Origin: a virus
DNA length: 29,359 nt
Reading direction: 5' to 3' (one strand)
IMG/VR virus record: IMGVR_UViG_3300010885_018905
Coordinates: 1-29,359 of that record
The notes under the pieces are model-generated. The model worked only from the letters and a program-made list of their open reading frames with translations. It made no database searches and was not told where the DNA came from. Positions 9,072 to 17,358 of this stretch are shown in pieces (the stretch's first letter is position 1; every line of letters begins with the position of its first letter). The translations under genes and the position numbers were made by a program.

Positions 9072-12000
9072 ATGGCATTAACTAAACCACGAATTGGGCA
9101 ATTAAATACCAGTGTTTCAGCGACGTCTGATCCGATAACAGTATTAAATCAAGGTTCTACTACTGCCAATGCTGATGTGGGATTTTTATTTAATCGAGCC
9201 AATGGATTAGTATCAAACGTAGCACTATACTGGAGCGAAAGCGGTAATACTTTTGTTACAGCATTTACCAGTAATACTGGGGCTAATAACGGTAATATTT
9301 TAGTAAGTAGTTATACTAATTTAGCAACTGGCGCATTATCTGTAACTGGCACTGGATCATTTACTGGAAATCTAACAACAGGGCATATACTACCAAGTGC
9401 AAACATAACGTACGACATAGGTAGCCCAACACTAAGATTTAGAACATTATATATCAGTGGCAACACAATTGATATGGGTGGCGCACAAATTACAACAGAT
9501 ACCACGACAGGTGGATTTGCTTTTGTGCCAAAACCAACTTCATCTAATCCAAACCCATTGGGTACGGTTTTTAGCCCAACTGGTTCTATTACCACTATAA
9601 ACACAACTGGTGGTGTAATTGCTGCTGGAGCTATTAATGCATCAATTAACAACAATCAAGGTACAGCTAATTTTGGTAACGTGAAAATTAATTCAGATGT
9701 ATCGAGTACAAGTACAACAACCGGTGCATTAGTAGTGACAGGCGGTGCGGGCATTAGTGGTAATTTGTATGTTGGCGCAGTTACTAGTTCAGGAACAATA
9801 ATTGCTAGTACCGTAAATGCAGCCACAATTGGTAATGCAGGTGCTACATTAACTGGTACTTTAAGTACAGCCGCTCAAACTAATATCACCAGTGTTGGTA
9901 CTTTAACATCACTAGCAGTTGGTGCAGTTACTTCAAGTGGAACAATAATTGCTAGTACTGTAAATGCTGCAACTATTGGTAATGCAGGTGCTGTATATAA
10001 TGGATCAACATTAACATTAACTAGCTATGCTAACATAGCCGGACCAGTTGCATTAATTAATAATACCAGTGTTGTGTCATTACAAATTACAGGTACTGCT
10101 ACTAAAGGTGGCGCAGGATATCACGACTTCTTAAGTGTAACCAATCAAGGTGTTGGTGGAACTAATACTAACAAATTTTTCCGTACAAATAGCACAGGTA
10201 ATTTTGAAATTATTAATAGTGCATATACCCAAAATATTTTTACCTTAACAGATGATGGTAATATAAGTATACCTGGCAAAGCAACAATTAATGCTTTATA
10301 CACCACAACCGGTTTATTTTGGTCAGGCAATGGCTATCCTATTAGTACTGGCGGGGGCGGGTCTGCTGCCGGTGTGTCTGGACAAGTACAATATAACAAC
10401 GCAGGTTCATTTGGTGGAACGGCACTTTATTATTTCTCAGGTAATTCTGCACACGTTACAACGGGTAATATTGTTGCTGATCAAATACACGCAGTAAGCA
10501 ACGGTAGTGGCACAAACTTTAGAGTTGGTGATGATGCATGGTTAGGCGATATTAACATTGCTAATACAGTAGGCCTTAGAGGTCAACAAGATGCCACACA
10601 AGGTTACATTGTATTTGGTAACAGTAATAATACAACCTACATTGGTCGTAGTGGAACAAATCCTATAACAGTAACTGGTGCATTTAGTGTAACTGGTACT
10701 ATAACAGCCGCAACTGTAAACGCAGCCACAATTGGTAATATCAGTGCTAACCATGTTGGCACGGGTACATATCTAACAAGTTTGAATGCAAGTAACTTAA
10801 GTTCGGGTACGGTATCGTCGTTGTTGATCCCAACATTGAATCAAAATACAACCGGCTCGGCAGCAACACTAACTACATCTCGTAGCATTAACGGCACTGC
10901 CTTTAACGGCAGTGCTGATATCACAGTAACAGCAGACGCGTCCACACTAACTGGTGCTACACTAGCATCAGGGATAACCACAAGTAGTTTAACGTCAGTT
11001 GGTACATTAACATCATTAGCGGTTGGTGCAGTTACAAGCAGTGGCACGATTATAGCAAGCACAGTAAATGCTGGTACGATTGGTAACATCAGTGCTAATC
11101 ATGTTGGTACGGGTACATACTTGACATCATTAAATGCAACTAACTTATCAAGTGGTACTGTGGCGAGCGCCCAGATATCTGGATCATATACAGGTATCAC
11201 CGGAGTTGGCACATTAACATCATTAGCGGTTGGTGCAGTCACAAGCAGTGGAACAATAATTGCAAGTACAGTAAATGCTGGTACGATTGGTAACATCAGT
11301 GCTAACCATGTTGGCACTGGTACATATCTGACAAGTTTAAATGCTAGTAATTTATCAAGTGGTACTGTGGCAAGTGCCCAGATATCCGGATCATATACTG
11401 GTATCACTGGCGTTGGCGCATTAGCGGCAGGTAGCATCACGACAGGATTTACAACGATTCCAGTTGCCCAAGGCGGCACTGGCGTAACAAGCTCTACGGG
11501 TTCTGGAAATAATGTCCTTTCGACCAGCCCAACATTGGTGACCCCAGCTCTTGGAACTCCTACTTCTGGTACATTAACAAACTGTACTGGATTGCCAAAT
11601 GCCGGTCTAGTTAATAGTTCTGTAACCGTAACAGCCGGTACTGGTATGAGTGGCGGCGGCGCCGTAAGTTTAGGTAGTTCAATTACGCTAACCAATGCCG
11701 GTGTAACAAGTGCGGTGGCAGGTACAGCAATTAGCGTGTCAGGAGCAACCGGTGCAGTCACTATTACCAATTCGGGAGTGACGAGTGCTGTTGCAGGCAC
11801 CGGAGTTAGCGTATCGGCAGCAACAGGCGCAGTAACTTTTAGCATCGGTCAAAGTGTTGCAACATCAGCAACACCAACATTTGGAGCTATAACAACCTCC
11901 GGCTCATTAAAACGTTCCGCGGCAGCTGCCGGCTTTCTAGATGGACAATATGCGTCAGTTGAAACAGTATCAACGACCGGGGCAATTTATAGTATTGGCG

Positions 12001-12581
12001 GAAGCTATGTACCAACTAGCAGTACATTAAATACTATGTACGGTATTGGTTACTGTTATACATATACTAGTAATTTTGCCATTGCATCGACAACTGGCGC
12101 CCCGGCTAATCATTGGGGTATGTATGTATGTTCTGCAGGAACGCCACGTATCTTCCTTGACAGCGATAACGGAACGCTTTACGGTACGGCCAATAAAGCA
12201 CTCTACGCCGACTTAGCAGAAAAGTACAGTTCCGATTTAGATTATCCTCCCGGTACCGTTGTTGTGTTTGGTGGAGAAAAAGAAATCACGATATCAACTA
12301 CCAGTTATGATACCACGGTAGCAGGCGTGATATCCACTAATCCTGGGTATAGTATGAATACCTTGGCTGAAGGATTAGAAGTTGCATTAACCGGGCGGGT
12401 TCCGTGTCGTGTAATTGGTCCAGTGCGTAAAGGACAAATTGTGGTCACTAGCGATATTCCGGGGGTCGCACAAGCAATAGATAACAGTAAATTTGTTCCG
12501 GGGTGTGTTATAGGGAAAGCATTAACCACGATAAATACTAACACAATAGAAACGATTGAAGTAGTCGTGGGGAGATTCTAA
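9072..12581 (+). CDS. Third tail-fibre-like protein (1169 aa) with divergent copy of the C-terminal domain
   Basis: Starts MALTKPRIGQLNTSV, a virion-protein-type N-terminus. Residues ~14-75 (SDPITVLNQG...DVGFLFNRANG...VALYWSESG) correspond to the N-terminal module of the giant fibre. An ITYDIGSPTLRFRTLYISGN segment is near residue 110. Several GTLTSLAVGAVTSSGTIIAS and NISANHVGTGTYLTSLNASN repeats follow. The VAQGGTGVTSS/LGTPTSGTLTNCTGLP block is shared at DNA level with the first fibre gene. Residues ~965-1040 (NTMYGIGYCYTYTSNF...NHWGMYVCSAGTPRIFLD) are a compact globular segment absent from the other two. The last ~129 residues (LYADLAEKYSSDLDYPPGTV...) are the shared terminal domain in diverged form. 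Probably a host-contact fibre; the ATG of the next gene abuts its stop. Confidence 0.75.
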   Translation: MALTKPRIGQLNTSVSATSDPITVLNQGSTTANADVGFLFNRANGLVSNVALYWSESGNTFVTAFTSNTGANNGNILVSSYTNLATGALSVTGTGSFTGNLTTGHILPSANITYDIGSPTLRFRTLYISGNTIDMGGAQITTDTTTGGFAFVPKPTSSNPNPLGTVFSPTGSITTINTTGGVIAAGAINASINNNQGTANFGNVKINSDVSSTSTTTGALVVTGGAGISGNLYVGAVTSSGTIIASTVNAATIGNAGATLTGTLSTAAQTNITSVGTLTSLAVGAVTSSGTIIASTVNAATIGNAGAVYNGSTLTLTSYANIAGPVALINNTSVVSLQITGTATKGGAGYHDFLSVTNQGVGGTNTNKFFRTNSTGNFEIINSAYTQNIFTLTDDGNISIPGKATINALYTTTGLFWSGNGYPISTGGGGSAAGVSGQVQYNNAGSFGGTALYYFSGNSAHVTTGNIVADQIHAVSNGSGTNFRVGDDAWLGDINIANTVGLRGQQDATQGYIVFGNSNNTTYIGRSGTNPITVTGAFSVTGTITAATVNAATIGNISANHVGTGTYLTSLNASNLSSGTVSSLLIPTLNQNTTGSAATLTTSRSINGTAFNGSADITVTADASTLTGATLASGITTSSLTSVGTLTSLAVGAVTSSGTIIASTVNAGTIGNISANHVGTGTYLTSLNATNLSSGTVASAQISGSYTGITGVGTLTSLAVGAVTSSGTIIASTVNAGTIGNISANHVGTGTYLTSLNASNLSSGTVASAQISGSYTGITGVGALAAGSITTGFTTIPVAQGGTGVTSSTGSGNNVLSTSPTLVTPALGTPTSGTLTNCTGLPNAGLVNSSVTVTAGTGMSGGGAVSLGSSITLTNAGVTSAVAGTAISVSGATGAVTITNSGVTSAVAGTGVSVSAATGAVTFSIGQSVATSATPTFGAITTSGSLKRSAAAAGFLDGQYASVETVSTTGAIYSIGGSYVPTSSTLNTMYGIGYCYTYTSNFAIASTTGAPANHWGMYVCSAGTPRIFLDSDNGTLYGTANKALYADLAEKYSSDLDYPPGTVVVFGGEKEITISTTSYDTTVAGVISTNPGYSMNTLAEGLEVALTGRVPCRVIGPVRKGQIVVTSDIPGVAQAIDNSKFVPGCVIGKALTTINTNTIETIEVVVGRF

Positions 12582-13322
12582 ATGCAAAATTTAAAAAGAA
12601 TGTATCGTAGTGAATACGCCGGCGAAAGCGTTATCACACAACTATCGTACACAAAAGGTGAGTGGGTTCCATTGACAGAACACATTCCAAATCGGGTAGC
12701 TAATACATTTACCACCGGACAAGCTATCGCGATCGGAAATGGTGAAACTCGAAAAGATTTTGATTTAAAATTTATTGCTAGTCACAAGGGTGGAATACTT
12801 GCCGCAAACAAACTTCAAAGTTACGGATGTAATGCTTTGTATAGAGATTTTGCTCCGGACTTTTTAATTGCAGTTGGTGATACTATAGTCAAAGAGATCG
12901 CAGAATCTGATTTTACAACCGATCATATAGTTTATGCAAATGGCGAATATATCCAAGCATATCCGGGAAAGTTTTATTTGATCCCACAGAACGTAAGTTA
13001 CGACGCCGGCGCATTGGCAGTATATATGGCTTGTTTTGACGGACATAAAAAAATATTCCTAATGGGTTATGATGGATGCCACGGACATAGTCCAGTTAAT
13101 AATATTTACAAAGATACTAACGGATATCCCAGCAGTGGCGAGCTCCAGGATGAAATATTTTGGAATAAGTCGTTAACAACAGTCATAGCAACATATAATG
13201 ATGTAGAATTTGTTAGCGTGATGCCCACAAAAAATTGGTACGCCAATGATGATTTCCATCGCTTGACAAATTTTAGACAAATCTCTTTTAGAGATTTTGT
13301 AATCGAAGCCGACCTTGGCTAA
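12582..13322 (+). CDS. Putative glycosyltransferase-like protein (GT42 sialyltransferase/DUF115-like fold)
   Basis: 246 aa. Two regions suggest the fold. Near the N-terminus, QAIAIGNGETRKDFDL resembles the nucleotide-binding GNGPS-type loop of Campylobacter Cst sialyltransferases and of DUF115/MptE-like proteins. Around residues 138-165, SYDAGALAVYMACFDGHKKI then FLMGYDG resembles their 'S-G-x-Y...A..LG.KEIYLxGxD' segment. The ATG directly follows the TAA of fibre gene 3, with GGGGAG at 12569-12574 as Shine-Dalgarno inside that gene, so translation is probably coupled. Position beside adhesin genes would fit modification of fibres or of a glycan, but this is inference. It lacks a signal peptide or membrane segment. 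The assignment is from motif resemblance only. Its end overlaps the convergent Nudix gene by 4 bases. Confidence 0.5.
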   Translation: MQNLKRMYRSEYAGESVITQLSYTKGEWVPLTEHIPNRVANTFTTGQAIAIGNGETRKDFDLKFIASHKGGILAANKLQSYGCNALYRDFAPDFLIAVGDTIVKEIAESDFTTDHIVYANGEYIQAYPGKFYLIPQNVSYDAGALAVYMACFDGHKKIFLMGYDGCHGHSPVNNIYKDTNGYPSSGELQDEIFWNKSLTTVIATYNDVEFVSVMPTKNWYANDDFHRLTNFRQISFRDFVIEADLG

Positions 13323-13750
13323 TTTAGGATCAACTCCAATGTTTTAATTTTCTTTTTAATGATATCAAAATTAAAACTACGCCATAGTCCCGGATGCAGT
13401 GGCCTTGGATGATCGTTTAGTTCGACCCAACAATACCCTCTATGTTCGTCGTTGAGTGTTGGTATAAATTCTTCTTTAACACTGATTAAAAATGTATAAT
13501 ATACAAACTTACGATTGTCGGCTGTGAATGTTTCTAATGGGATAAACTTTGCATTAGTATAATTGACACCAATTTCTTCTTGGATCTCTCTTATCAATCC
13601 TTGTGTGACCGTTTCGTCAGTTTCTATTTTCCCGCCGACGATACCCCAGGACCCGGCATGTTTTGATTTGTTTCTTAATAAGAAAAGATAACGGTTTGTA
13701 GATTTTGCATATATTAGGGCACCACATCCCTCGGAATGAGATCCAACCAT
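13319..13750 (-). CDS. Nudix hydrolase
   Basis: A complete Nudix box is present, GKIETDETVTQGL followed by IREIQEEIGV, fitting GX5EX7REUXEEXGU with all catalytic glutamates. Nudix enzymes hydrolyse nucleoside diphosphates linked to another moiety; the substrate cannot be read from sequence. I chose ATG at 13750 (143 aa, MVGSHSEGCGAL), which overlaps the gp15 stop as TAATG. The same junction joins gp14 to gp15. An upstream GTG at 13768 would give 149 aa but has its GGAG too close. The gene is the last of a minus-strand late operon. That position is unusual, because phage Nudix genes are normally with nucleotide-metabolism genes. Confidence 0.88.
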   Translation of the reverse strand: MVGSHSEGCGALIYAKSTNRYLFLLRNKSKHAGSWGIVGGKIETDETVTQGLIREIQEEIGVNYTNAKFIPLETFTADNRKFVYYTFLISVKEEFIPTLNDEHRGYCWVELNDHPRPLHPGLWRSFNFDIIKKKIKTLELILN

Positions 13751-15129
13751 TACAATACCAAACTCCACTCTCCGGCCTCGTATAGGCCTTCATAACTCTT
13801 AACCCACTCGGTCCCGGACCAACGATACTGCACAGTGGTGTTGAGATTTGAAACATATTGTACTGTTGCCTCGTGACTATCAAAAACAACATGCCAGTAT
13901 GTGCCATTCCATTCAATTATATCGTTGGCGTTTGCAACCAGCGTATTACCGGCCGCGGATCCGGCCCAAGCAACAGCACTTTCGCTATTGGCATCTCCGA
14001 TAGGATTTAATATTAGGTATCTAGTCCCGGTTGTGGGGGTTAAAATATCATTACTAACGGTAACGTTGTATGGATCGATGATTGCATTCACCGGTGTTAA
14101 TGTATTAGCAGGCAATGTCTGTATAAACGGTGTAAACAATAATTGTGTATCATCAGTTGGGTTATAAGCGACGGTCCCGGCTATCTCATGTGGCCCATTG
14201 GGATACGGAAATCTTAATCGCATTTGGCTAATGCCGTTTGTAAATTTACCATATAGATTAATCATGACCCTCCACGGGACTGTTTCTCCGTGGATCGCAC
14301 CTTCCAGATTTTTAGTTGCCGTGTTTTTATATAATGTTAACGTATTACCTAAAAACAACACTTTGTAGTTCATAGGAGTAAATCTTTGTTGGCTCATTAA
14401 TCCTTCTGCGCTGAGCATAATGTCGTCGCTTAAGTCGCCAAGTTCGTTATATATACTAGCGACAATCTCAGCGACAACTCCCATCTTTTTAACTTTAGCG
14501 GGCAAGCTAATCCATATAGGCATTTCAAATGTCAATGTAACAACGTCAATGCTTTCGTCGGCCATCGCCGGCACGGTTCTACTTGTATAGTTTACATTGG
14601 TTAGTAAGACTATACTTAGACTAGTCCAATCAACGTAATTATCTGTACTTTGTATTTCTAGTCCGGGATTAAATAACGGTAAAATCTGTTCAAGCAATTG
14701 ATGTTTTTGCTCGGTGTTGCTAGTCCATATATCCACTTTCATGGTTAATTTATATGGGGCCGGCATCATGCGTTCTATAGTATAGATACCGTCTTGGCTA
14801 TGTGTGTATTCTTGTGCTGAGTCGTCGAAGACTCGTTCTCTTACACGCATGATGCCTTCAAAATACGGATTTTGTAAACGATCACGATCGTATCCTAGCT
14901 CTGATATGTAGGTAGCAACAGCAGGAACAGCGTTCAATGTATTTTCGCTATTACCGCGTAATATCATTGCTGCTTGTCGACTAACATCTCCGTAATATAC
15001 CGGAACAGTTTGTAGGGTGCGATCGCCAGCAGAATCTTTTCCAAACTCAACTTGGAAGTTTGATAGTATGCGAACAAATTGCATAACAAATCTGCGTATT
15101 TGACCATCGTAAGAAAATTGTACTGGCAT
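13750..15129 (-). CDS. 15: Tail sheath stabiliser/tail completion protein gp15
   Basis: 459 aa. The first ~230 residues follow the T4 gp15 pattern: FSYDGQIRRFVMQFVRILSNFQ at the N-terminus, VPVYYGDVSRQAA shortly after, then APYKLTMKVDIWTSNTEQKH and LLEQILPLFNPGL. In T4, gp15 forms the hexameric ring that caps the tail tube and sheath and joins the neck. T4 gp15 is ~270 aa. Here a C-terminal extension of roughly 180 residues is present, ending with a trp-rich segment (IIEWNGTYWHVVF...YRWSGTEWVKSYEGLYEAGEW) like decoration or fibre domains. ATG 15129 overlaps the gp14 stop (TAATG). Confidence 0.85.
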   Translation of the reverse strand: MPVQFSYDGQIRRFVMQFVRILSNFQVEFGKDSAGDRTLQTVPVYYGDVSRQAAMILRGNSENTLNAVPAVATYISELGYDRDRLQNPYFEGIMRVRERVFDDSAQEYTHSQDGIYTIERMMPAPYKLTMKVDIWTSNTEQKHQLLEQILPLFNPGLEIQSTDNYVDWTSLSIVLLTNVNYTSRTVPAMADESIDVVTLTFEMPIWISLPAKVKKMGVVAEIVASIYNELGDLSDDIMLSAEGLMSQQRFTPMNYKVLFLGNTLTLYKNTATKNLEGAIHGETVPWRVMINLYGKFTNGISQMRLRFPYPNGPHEIAGTVAYNPTDDTQLLFTPFIQTLPANTLTPVNAIIDPYNVTVSNDILTPTTGTRYLILNPIGDANSESAVAWAGSAAGNTLVANANDIIEWNGTYWHVVFDSHEATVQYVSNLNTTVQYRWSGTEWVKSYEGLYEAGEWSLVL

Positions 15130-16496
15130 TAGTTATCGGCCTTGGGAGTTAATATACGGCTTAGCGGTTGACGCTCATTTTGAGTATCGCCGTTGCCTGC
15201 CACATACGTATTAGTGTTATTTACATAACTGCCACGTTGTGTCGCATTATTTGTTGCGCCGGGAGTTAAATTAGTGCGTACAGAATCCTCAATTTTTATC
15301 CATCTACGACCATCAAATCTAAAAAGGCGATTTGGTAAGTAATCTAATCGCAGAAAGTAGTCTCCATCAAACGGAGACATAGGAAACGAAATACCAGCAC
15401 CAGTTGCCTGCCCATTGGGAGCGATACCATCGCCTACCAGATAGCCAGCCATCTTAGTGGTTGGGCTAGCAACCCCGCTGTCCGCCAATGGGGTATTGTT
15501 GTCAGCTTCGATTATGTCGCTATCCACGGTAATCTCTGGACCTATTAAGTTACCATGATTGTCGGTTGGCACATTGTAAAAACTACTGGTGTCGTATCCG
15601 GACTTTGGTAAATCTTCTTCGGCTTGTGCAATAATAGCATTGTTAATATTTTGATATTTTGACAAACTACTTAGTATATCGCTTGTTTTAGTATCTGCTG
15701 TTCCAGCAACAACTTGGTTTAAAATATCCTTGTACTCCTGGCTATCAACCAACGGATTTAGTTTAACACGCCATAAGTGTGGCCACCACGTTGGACCAAA
15801 TCCTTCGGCAGCAAAACTAGCATCTCCGACTACGTAATATCTTTTTAATGCAGCCGGAACATCTTGATCCAGCGCATCGTAATCTTTTAAATGTTGTAAC
15901 TCCAATACATCACCGGCTATTAATTTCCTGCCAATCTGGTCAACCATATCACGTAAATGGAACACCATAAAGATCGTACCGGTCTGTAGGAACAACCCAA
16001 ATTGGCTTAAATCAAAGTCTTGGTCCGCACGTTGATATATGCCACGCATTTTATATATACTACTATCATACTTGCGGTCGCGATTTTCCAACCACAGCAA
16101 GTCTTGTATATTTTTTTCGCTTTGGTTTGCATAACTTGGTTTGGTAGCGTCGGGACTAAACCCAATCACTGCATTATTGCCAACCGCTGATGTAGTACTA
16201 GCGGATAGCGTCACACTGGTAGTGGTCATTGACTGTACTTTGGTATTTGCGGGGATGCCGGTACCAAATACAAAGTTATCTTTCTTTACCCCACTTGTGT
16301 TACTAAACGACAGTATGGCGCCGGGTACGGACTGTGCGGCACTAGTGGTTAAATTCACACCTTGGGTGTTGACCCCAAGATATTTGTTCAACATGATACC
16401 AGTACCACCAATGGTAAACATTTCGCTAATTCTGCGATCCATAAACTTATAATCGTTTGTGTGAGCGCCGTCTTTCCATAGACTTAAACGTGGCAT
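15129..16496 (-). CDS. 14: Neck protein gp14-like
   Basis: 455 aa, starting MPRLSLWKDGAHTNDYKFMD, a form I recognise from T4-like marine phage neck proteins. The core section (LSQFGLFLQTGTIFMVFHLRDMVDQIGRKL then AGDVLELQHLKD and WPHLWRVKLNPLVDS) parallels T4 gp14 (long-axis beta barrel with 'GDLIYFP...FEINWVEP'). T4 gp14 is 256 aa. The excess includes a beta-rich insert at residues ~45-113 (NFVFGTGIPANTKVQSM...TTSVTLSAS) and a longer C-terminus. It is first in the minus-strand operon, followed by gp15, which matches the T4 order 14-15. AGGA at 16506-16503 is the Shine-Dalgarno. The gp14 name is a pattern-based inference. Confidence 0.7.
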   Translation of the reverse strand: MPRLSLWKDGAHTNDYKFMDRRISEMFTIGGTGIMLNKYLGVNTQGVNLTTSAAQSVPGAILSFSNTSGVKKDNFVFGTGIPANTKVQSMTTTSVTLSASTTSAVGNNAVIGFSPDATKPSYANQSEKNIQDLLWLENRDRKYDSSIYKMRGIYQRADQDFDLSQFGLFLQTGTIFMVFHLRDMVDQIGRKLIAGDVLELQHLKDYDALDQDVPAALKRYYVVGDASFAAEGFGPTWWPHLWRVKLNPLVDSQEYKDILNQVVAGTADTKTSDILSSLSKYQNINNAIIAQAEEDLPKSGYDTSSFYNVPTDNHGNLIGPEITVDSDIIEADNNTPLADSGVASPTTKMAGYLVGDGIAPNGQATGAGISFPMSPFDGDYFLRLDYLPNRLFRFDGRRWIKIEDSVRTNLTPGATNNATQRGSYVNNTNTYVAGNGDTQNERQPLSRILTPKADN

Positions 16497-16515
16497 AGCA
16501 ATTCCTATATTGTAG

Positions 16516-16523
16516 TATTTATG
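16516..16523 (-). promoter_or_regulatory. Late promoter CATAAATA for the gp14-gp15-Nudix operon
   Basis: On the minus strand the box reads CATAAATA (plus strand tatttatg). The predicted start is near 16510, with AGGA at 16506-16503 and ATG at 16496. It lies only 3 bases from the -35 box of a divergent sigma70 promoter on the plus strand. Confidence 0.7.
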
Positions 16524-16526
16524 GGT

Positions 16527-16555
16527 TTGACAAGTATACCATTTTATCGTATAAT
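16527..16555 (+). promoter_or_regulatory. Consensus sigma70 promoter TTGACA-17-TATAAT
   Basis: -35 TTGACA at 16527-16532 and -10 TATAAT at 16550-16555 are both perfect, with a 17-bp spacer. The expected start is base 16562, the A of the ATG of the downstream gene, so the mRNA should have no leader. Confidence 0.92.
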
Positions 16556-16561
16556 AGCACT

Positions 16562-16825
16562 ATGTCGACTCAACTTGAAGAGATACAAGCCAGACTAGAT
16601 ATAGTTTGGAATCGTATTATAAATTCCGAACCCGAGCAACGGAGGGATTTAAAACGCATGTATAATGCAGTTGATCGGTTTAATGCTGAGCTTAGTAAAG
16701 AGGCTATAAACTGCCGCAGATCAGGCAAAATAACCCCTAAATACAATGACTTATTGACGGAATTTGACGAATCTTTGACCCTTTTAGAGCAGTATCTAAT
16801 GCTTGCTATACTAGTCGGTGGTTGA
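16562..16825 (+). CDS. Small helical protein of unknown function, probable early gene
   Basis: 87 aa, not recognised. It is charged and looks mostly alpha-helical (MSTQLEEIQARLDIVWNRII..., RRDLKRMYNAVDRFNAELSK), with a hydrophobic C-terminus (LLEQYLMLAILVGG). There is no Shine-Dalgarno; the ATG sits 6 bases after a perfect -10 box. Its TGA overlaps the -35 box of the next promoter. The host-type promoter suggests expression early in infection. Confidence 0.75.
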   Translation: MSTQLEEIQARLDIVWNRIINSEPEQRRDLKRMYNAVDRFNAELSKEAINCRRSGKITPKYNDLLTEFDESLTLLEQYLMLAILVGG

Positions 16826-16850
16826 CCAGAAATGGGTTTTGCTATATAAT
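16822..16850 (+). promoter_or_regulatory. Near-consensus sigma70 promoter TTGACC-17-TATAAT
   Basis: -35 TTGACC at 16822-16827 and -10 TATAAT at 16845-16850 with a 17-bp spacer. The ATG of the exonuclease gene lies 7 bases beyond the -10 (A at 16858), so a leaderless or one-base-leader mRNA is expected. Confidence 0.9.
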
Positions 16851-16857
16851 ATGCAAT

Positions 16858-17358
16858 ATGCTTGTATTTTTAGACACAGAGTTTACAGATTTCCCTGAAG
16901 CGGAGTGCGACTTAATCGCGATTGGATTAGTTGACGAAGCTGGTCGGGAATTCTACGCTGAACTGACTGATTATAGGGATGAGGCGTGTACCGGATTTGT
17001 AAGGGATAATGTGTTGCCCCTGTTGGGCAAGCACGAACCTAGGGTAGCAGGCACTCGCTACGCCGTGGCCAAAGAGCTCGCAGAATGGTTGCAAGAATAT
17101 GAAAAAGAGTGTATAATCTGTTTTGATTACAACACGGACTGGCAATTGATGCGCGACATGCTAATGCTACTGCCAGAAGATATGCGTCCAGATTTTTTAA
17201 CGACCCGGAATATCTGGGGTGACTTAGATCTGCCTAGACTTGAATGGTTTTGGTTGGAAAAGGATGCGTTTGGTTGGAAACCGCACATGGCATTATACGA
17301 TGCCCATGCAAATAAATTTGCGTATAAACCTTTAGTAAGGACAAGACATGAAGATTAA
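16858..17358 (+). CDS. DEDDh-family 3'-5' exonuclease (exoribonuclease-like)
   Basis: 166 aa. Motif I is FLDTEFTDF at the very N-terminus (catalytic D-x-E). Motif II is CFDYNTDW around residue 84. Motif III is HMALYDAHANK near residue 143 (H-x4-D). This is the DEDDh arrangement, and the small size resembles the Rv2179c-like exoribonuclease family. An in-frame TTG at 16822 would add 12 residues but lies in the -35 box, so ATG 16858 is preferred. The gene overlaps the next by 11 bases, suggesting one transcript. A role in RNA turnover or nucleotide recovery early in infection is inference. Confidence 0.8.
   Translation: MLVFLDTEFTDFPEAECDLIAIGLVDEAGREFYAELTDYRDEACTGFVRDNVLPLLGKHEPRVAGTRYAVAKELAEWLQEYEKECIICFDYNTDWQLMRDMLMLLPEDMRPDFLTTRNIWGDLDLPRLEWFWLEKDAFGWKPHMALYDAHANKFAYKPLVRTRHED

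Noticed and set aside
13751-13768. GTG start for the Nudix gene at 13768
   Set aside because: Its GGAG is too close, whereas ATG 13750 gives the same TAATG junction as gp14-gp15.
16822-16857. TTG start for the exonuclease, 12 codons upstream
   Set aside because: The codons overlap the -35/-10 promoter, encode no conserved residues, and would place the catalytic DxE motif away from the N-terminus.
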